Shown: positions 15,286-17,907 of the stretch, piece after piece
Position numbering within the stretch: the first letter of the stretch is position 1
How the letters are laid out: every line of letters begins with the position of its first letter
Assembly: GCA_965120355.1 (NCBI GenBank)
Contig: CBCPMX010000097.1
Location: 1-17,907, forward strand
Direction: 5' to 3'
Origin: CBCPMX01 sp965120355
GTDB lineage: Bacteria > Bacillota > Clostridia > Oscillospirales > Oscillospiraceae
Length of the DNA: 17,907 nt
Made by a program: the position numbers and the translations under genes
Notes under the pieces: model-generated
The model's database searches: none
Seen by the model: only the letters and a program-made list of their open reading frames with translations
What the model was told of the DNA's origin: nothing

Positions 15286-15702
15286 TTACCGGCGGCGGTT
15301 TTTCGTCTTGTGGTCAGAATACTGGCGGATGGAAGAAATCTTGCTGTCCGACTCTGCCATGAACTGCTTGAGTTTATCTTCAAAGGTCTGCGGCGCCTTG
15401 GGCGCAGCCGCGCGGTGCTGGGAGCTTCCGGTGGTGCGGCGGGTGTTCCCGCGTTCCTGCCGGGGCGGCTGCTCCATGGTTTTTTTGATGGAAAGGTTGA
15501 TTTTGCCGTTCTCCATGGCGATGATTTTGACATTGACCGTCTGCCCCTCAGTCAGATGCTCTCGAATGTCGTTGACGTAGACGTGGGCCACCTCGGAGAT
15601 GTGTACCATACCGCTTTTCCCATTTGGAAGAGAAACAAAGGCGCCGAATTTGGTGATGCCGGTGACTTTTCCCTCGACGATTTGTCCTACTGCGAGCTCC
15701 AT
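15286..15702 (-). CDS. yabR: S1 domain RNA-binding protein, YabR family
   Basis: A 138-residue cytosolic protein. The first 70 residues are an S1 domain (VGQIVEGKVTGITKFGAFVS, GKSGMVHISEVAHVYVNDI, GQTVNVKIIAMENGKINLSIKK), as in polynucleotide phosphorylase and the general stress protein family. The tail is hydrophilic and ends in a basic KTKNRRR. Family members bind RNA or ribosomes; the precise role of YabR is not settled. The ATG at 15702 is the only sensible start and matches where the S1 domain begins, but the nearest strong ribosome site, AAGGAGG (15717-15723), is 14 bases away, longer than usual. An in-frame GTG at 15756 has no ribosome site. It follows divIC by 72 bases, the order seen in Bacillus subtilis, and ends the operon. 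Confidence 0.85.
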   Translation of the reverse strand: MELAVGQIVEGKVTGITKFGAFVSLPNGKSGMVHISEVAHVYVNDIREHLTEGQTVNVKIIAMENGKINLSIKKTMEQPPRQERGNTRRTTGSSQHRAAAPKAPQTFEDKLKQFMAESDSKISSIRQYSDHKTKNRRR

Positions 15703-15774
15703 ATACTGTGTTTTGTCCTCCTTTGTGTCGGTTCGGGTGATTCTGTCGAAAGGCACCCTAGGGAGCTGTGGGGA

Positions 15775-16053
15775 TCAACTGCCGGAAACGCGGAAAATGA
15801 TCTCATCTTCGCAGACAAGGCCATATTGAGATCGGGCCAGGGCGGCCAGCCCTTCATCCGTGGCGGCGCCGGCGACGGCTTCCTCCAGTGCGGCGGTTTC
15901 GGCGGATGCGGTGCTGAGCTGACTTTGCAGGGCTGCGGTCTCGGCCTGAGCGTCGCGGAGCTGGAGACGGAGTGACAGCAGGGTAACTGCGGCGTACCCC
16001 GCCAGAGCCAGCACCAGAAGCCTGGCCGGCAGGGGGAATGGTTTCGACTTCAA
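15775..16053 (-). CDS. divIC: Septum formation initiator DivIC/FtsB-like protein
   Basis: A 92-residue bitopic membrane protein. A short basic N-terminus (MKSKPFPLPAR) precedes a membrane helix at about 12-30, then a coiled coil at about 33-64 rich in Ala, Gln and Glu, and a C-terminal block EGLAALARSQYGLVCEDEIIF typical of the DivIC/FtsB/FtsL family. DivIC joins FtsL and DivIB at the septum and helps activate peptidoglycan synthesis. The start is a TTG at 16053, supported by GGAGGG seven bases upstream and by the domain boundary. The gene lies between yabQ and yabR, as in Bacillus subtilis. Its first 200 bases overlap the yabQ frame. Confidence 0.85.
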   Translation of the reverse strand: MKSKPFPLPARLLVLALAGYAAVTLLSLRLQLRDAQAETAALQSQLSTASAETAALEEAVAGAATDEGLAALARSQYGLVCEDEIIFRVSGS

Positions 16054-16525
16054 TGACGGTCCCTCCGGTCGTGATTGTCCCGCGTTTGACAGTACCTATC
16101 ACGCTAAGTTTTATTTTAAACCATTTCTTGACGGATTGAAAGACTTTTTTGCATATTTTTTTATATTTCTTCAAAATCCACAGAAAGGGGGCTGCAATTG
16201 CCGTCAAAACATGGCCAAACAGCTCGAAAATCCAGCTCAGCCCCCGCAGAATCCAGGGGCTCAGCAGCAGGAAATAGAACGCTGCGCCGCAAAAAACGCC
16301 CAACAGCATATACAGCTGAAATTGCCCTAAGCCAGCGTAGTACGCCAGCAGCAGCAGAGACAGACACACCAGCAGTACAAACAGCCCGTCCGCCGCTGCG
16401 GACGGAAGCCGCATGCTGCGGCGCATGGCCCGCAGCAAATCATAGAAACAGCCCAGCCCCAGCCCCAGCGCAGCAGACCAGAGCAGCTGTGCGGTCTGCA
16501 GGCTGATGGGCTGCGTCATGCTCAT
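15854..16525 (-). CDS. yabQ: Spore cortex biosynthesis protein YabQ
   Basis: Up to 223 residues. The N-terminal 125 residues hold four hydrophobic segments: SLQTAQLLWSAALGLGLGCF, DGLFVLLVCLSLLLLAYY, QLYMLLGVFCGAAFYFLL and LFGHVLTAIAAPFLWIL. LGCFYDLLRAMRR is a YabQ hallmark. YabQ is needed for cortex formation and is made in the mother cell, where it associates with the outer forespore membrane. The ATG at 16525 overlaps the yabP stop in an ATGA, so translation is coupled. The frame runs on to 15854, through the divIC start. Residues from about 158 on (RRSGRDRSPAKSAQH and the following Arg-rich end) look like an out-of-frame reading of divIC rather than a selected domain. Either the overlap is real or the stop that should end near 16053 has been lost. 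Confidence 0.85.
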   Translation of the reverse strand: MSMTQPISLQTAQLLWSAALGLGLGCFYDLLRAMRRSMRLPSAAADGLFVLLVCLSLLLLAYYAGLGQFQLYMLLGVFCGAAFYFLLLSPWILRGLSWIFELFGHVLTAIAAPFLWILKKYKKICKKVFQSVKKWFKIKLSVIGTVKRGTITTGGTVIEVETIPPAGQASGAGSGGVRRSYPAVTPSPAPRRSGRDRSPAKSAQHRIRRNRRTGGSRRRRRHG

Positions 16526-16809
16526 CGGAACAGCCGGGAGAAGAATCCCCCGCCCGCTGCACCGTCGTTTTCATAGACCAGGGAATCGATGTCCCCTTCG
16601 ATGCAGACCTGGCCGCTTTCCAGCGACAACATCTGCAGGTGCAGTTCGCTGCCCCGAATTACCAGACTGCCCCGGACCGTATGGATGGTTACAATGGTTT
16701 CGTCAAAGCTTTCCACGTCGCTGTCGCCGGTGACGGTCAGCTTACCACGGTTGTCCAGCGTCAGCCGGTGGGGCACGTCCAGGGCCTTTTCCTCAAAGCC
16801 GTAGGCCAT
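16522..16809 (-). CDS. yabP: Sporulation protein YabP
   Basis: A 95-residue soluble protein of the YabP/YqfC family, needed for spore cortex formation. Family marks are PHRLTLDNRGKLTVTGDSDVESF near the N-terminus and the repeating beta pattern TVRGSLVIRGSELHLQMLSLESGQVCIEGDI, which gives the short beta-structured core; the C-terminus is Gly-rich and basic (GGGFFSRLFR). The start at 16809 (MAYGFEEK) has AAAGGA about eight bases upstream; the ATG at 16818 is too close to that site. It is the first gene of the yabP-yabQ-divIC-yabR operon and lies behind a sigma-E-like promoter. Confidence 0.92.
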   Translation of the reverse strand: MAYGFEEKALDVPHRLTLDNRGKLTVTGDSDVESFDETIVTIHTVRGSLVIRGSELHLQMLSLESGQVCIEGDIDSLVYENDGAAGGGFFSRLFR

Positions 16810-16839
16810 GAAGCACATCCTTTCACAGTGGGATAGTTA

Positions 16840-16867
16840 TATATATGCGGCAGCTTGGAAAATATGA
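16840..16867 (-). promoter_or_regulatory. Sigma-E-like sporulation promoter of yabP
   Basis: On the - strand TCATATT (16867-16861) and CATATATA (16847-16840) are 13 bases apart. The sigma-E consensus, as I recall it, is KMATATT and CATACAHT with 13-15 bases between. The match is full for the -35 box, and in the first six bases of the -10 box only the fifth differs. YabP in Bacillus subtilis is made under sigma-E, so position and content agree. Only the TATATATA is close to a sigma-A -10 box. Confidence 0.6.
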
Positions 16868-16880
16868 CAAGCAACTACTC

Positions 16881-16982
16881 CCCGCCGGGCCCGTTTCGCT
16901 GGGCGACGGCGGGATCCCGTCCACAGGGGCTGCGCTGCGCTTCGCGCCTCGCCGTCCGCCTGCAGCGGAAGGTGAGGCGCGG
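16881..16982. other. Two strong stem-loops in the permease-yabP intergenic region
   Basis: The gap from 16810 to 17081 carries no supported gene. It holds a hairpin at 16881-16913 (CCCGCCG/CGGCGGG plus an inner GCCC/GGGC) and a long one at 16942-16982 whose arms pair over about 17 positions with one mismatch around a 5-base loop. Neither has a U-rich tail on either strand. They may end or stabilise the permease transcript, but a structured RNA cannot be excluded. No tRNA features, such as a GTTCGAATC loop, were seen. Confidence 0.5.
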
Positions 16983-17081
16983 GCTCTGTGAAAGGAGGTT
17001 TCCCGGCGTATACACCGACGGAAAACCGATTTAGCATTTATTCCGCTGCCCGCAGGCGGCAGTTTGGGGGCTTCGGCTGGG

Positions 17082-17855
17082 TTAGGAGCCGGTGGAGGTG
17101 TAGTGCCGTAGCCCCAACCGCCAGGCGGCCATGCAGGGGATCAAAAAGACCAGCGCCGCCAGCGGCAGCGCGCCATACCAGCCGGGACCCCGGTCCAGCA
17201 GGTATTGCAGCGGCCAGTGCTGCACCAGGGCCAGGGGCACCAGAAACGTGAGAATGTACAGCACACCCTTTCCATAGACGCCAAAGGGGTATTTGCCGTA
17301 TTCCCTGGGCGCATCGGTGAAGATATTCAGGACCTCCAACCCCTCCAGCGTGTAAAAACAGACAGCGGCATAGACCAGAAAGACGCCGAAGAATACTGCA
17401 GCGCCGCAGACAATCATCAAAACCAGCACCACCGCCTTGGCCGGCGTCCAGTGCACCGCGCCGGCATGAATGGCCCAGGCCAGCATGACCGCGGACTGTG
17501 CCAGTCTGGGCAGCATGGTATTTTTGAACCGCTGGCACAGCACCTGAAACACCAGATTTCGCGGCCGTACCAGAATGCGGTCAAATTCCGCCTGGGCCAG
17601 AATGCTGCCGAATGCGTCGAAGCCCCGGCCAAAGCACTCGGCCAAAGACGAGGCCATGAGGATCACCGCACAGCACAGCGACAGCTGGGCCATGGTGTAG
17701 CCCTGCACAGAGCCGAACCGATCCATCATGAACCAGACGCCCAGAAACAGATTGACCCCGATGAGCAATTGGCCGATGCAGGCCATGAAAAAGGAGCTTT
17801 TGTAGGCCATGGAGCTTTTCATGTGCATGGCCAGGAATTTTCCATACAGCTTCAT
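17082..17855 (-). CDS. ABC-2 type transporter permease subunit
   Basis: A 257-residue integral membrane protein with about six hydrophobic segments. It fits the ABC-2 family of the DUF990 type: N-terminal MKLYGKFLAMHMKSSMAYKSSFF, the conserved middle FDAFGSILAQAEFDRILVRP followed by NLVFQVLCQRF, and the short C-terminal RHYTSTGS. Such permeases come in pairs with one ATPase and export small molecules, lipids or drugs; the substrate is not known. Start choice is uncertain: the ATG at 17855 best fits the family, but its ribosome site (AAAGGA) is about 12 bases away; the ATG at 17867 adjoins that site. The frame stays open to 17905, near the right edge, so a longer start is not fully excluded. 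The second permease and the ATPase are expected to the right. No terminator with a U tract follows; the stem-loops at 16881-16982 may take that role. Confidence 0.85.
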   Translation of the reverse strand: MKLYGKFLAMHMKSSMAYKSSFFMACIGQLLIGVNLFLGVWFMMDRFGSVQGYTMAQLSLCCAVILMASSLAECFGRGFDAFGSILAQAEFDRILVRPRNLVFQVLCQRFKNTMLPRLAQSAVMLAWAIHAGAVHWTPAKAVVLVLMIVCGAAVFFGVFLVYAAVCFYTLEGLEVLNIFTDAPREYGKYPFGVYGKGVLYILTFLVPLALVQHWPLQYLLDRGPGWYGALPLAALVFLIPCMAAWRLGLRHYTSTGS

Positions 17856-17907
17856 GGTTATGACCATTCCTTTCCGCTGCGCTCCAAGGCACCAAAGGGG
17901 CATGAAA

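Noticed and set aside
16850..17081. tRNA or known small RNA gene
   Set aside because: No T-loop consensus, no anticodon-arm arrangement and no match to the SRP, RNase P or tmRNA core motifs that I know.
16988..17251. Open frame of 87 codons on the + strand preceded by AAAGGAGG
   Set aside because: The start is an inner codon of that purine-rich run, the product is Arg/Pro/Ala-rich, and most of it is antisense to the ABC-2 permease.

Overview
The window looks like chromosome from an endospore-forming, anaerobic Firmicute of the Oscillospiraceae type (Flavonifractor, Intestinimonas or Lawsonibacter relatives). That placement is an inference from a one-chain pyruvate:ferredoxin oxidoreductase, a yabP-yabQ-divIC-yabR sporulation and division cluster, strong AGGAGG-type ribosome binding sites with sigma-A promoters, and moderately GC-rich coding sequence. 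No rRNA, tRNA, phage, transposon or CRISPR signal was seen.

Layout. 1-430: the end of a sugar or peptide-type solute-binding protein, then a strong hairpin terminator. 431-1303 (-): a DegV fatty-acid-binding protein with its own promoter. 1594-5145 (-): pyruvate:ferredoxin oxidoreductase. 5146-5485: a divergent control region. 5486-7919 (+): a YifB/ComM-type AAA+ ATPase followed 13 bases later by an unrecognised two-helix membrane protein. 8132-9913 (+): a large single-pass membrane protein joining a zinc ribbon, two TPR modules and a C-type-lectin-like domain. 9972-15003 (-): a complete branched-chain amino acid ABC transporter operon, livJ-livH-livM-livG-livF. 15286-16809 (-): yabP-yabQ-divIC-yabR. 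17082-17855 (-): an ABC-2 type permease whose partner genes lie beyond the right edge.

How the genes work together. The Liv proteins form one high-affinity importer: lipoprotein receptor, two permeases, two ATPases. Amino acid uptake and pyruvate oxidation suit a fermentative gut-type anaerobe, but nothing in the sequence links them directly. The yab cluster is tied to sporulation by its gene content and by a good sigma-E-like promoter upstream of yabP.

No clearly new multi-gene system was found. The items most worth a second look are the zinc ribbon/TPR/lectin-like protein at 8132-9913, the roughly 200-base out-of-frame overlap of yabQ and divIC, a perfect inverted repeat sitting across the livJ promoter, a Rex-like palindrome and a second palindrome between nifJ and yifB, and a strongly folded intergenic stretch at about 16881-16982.
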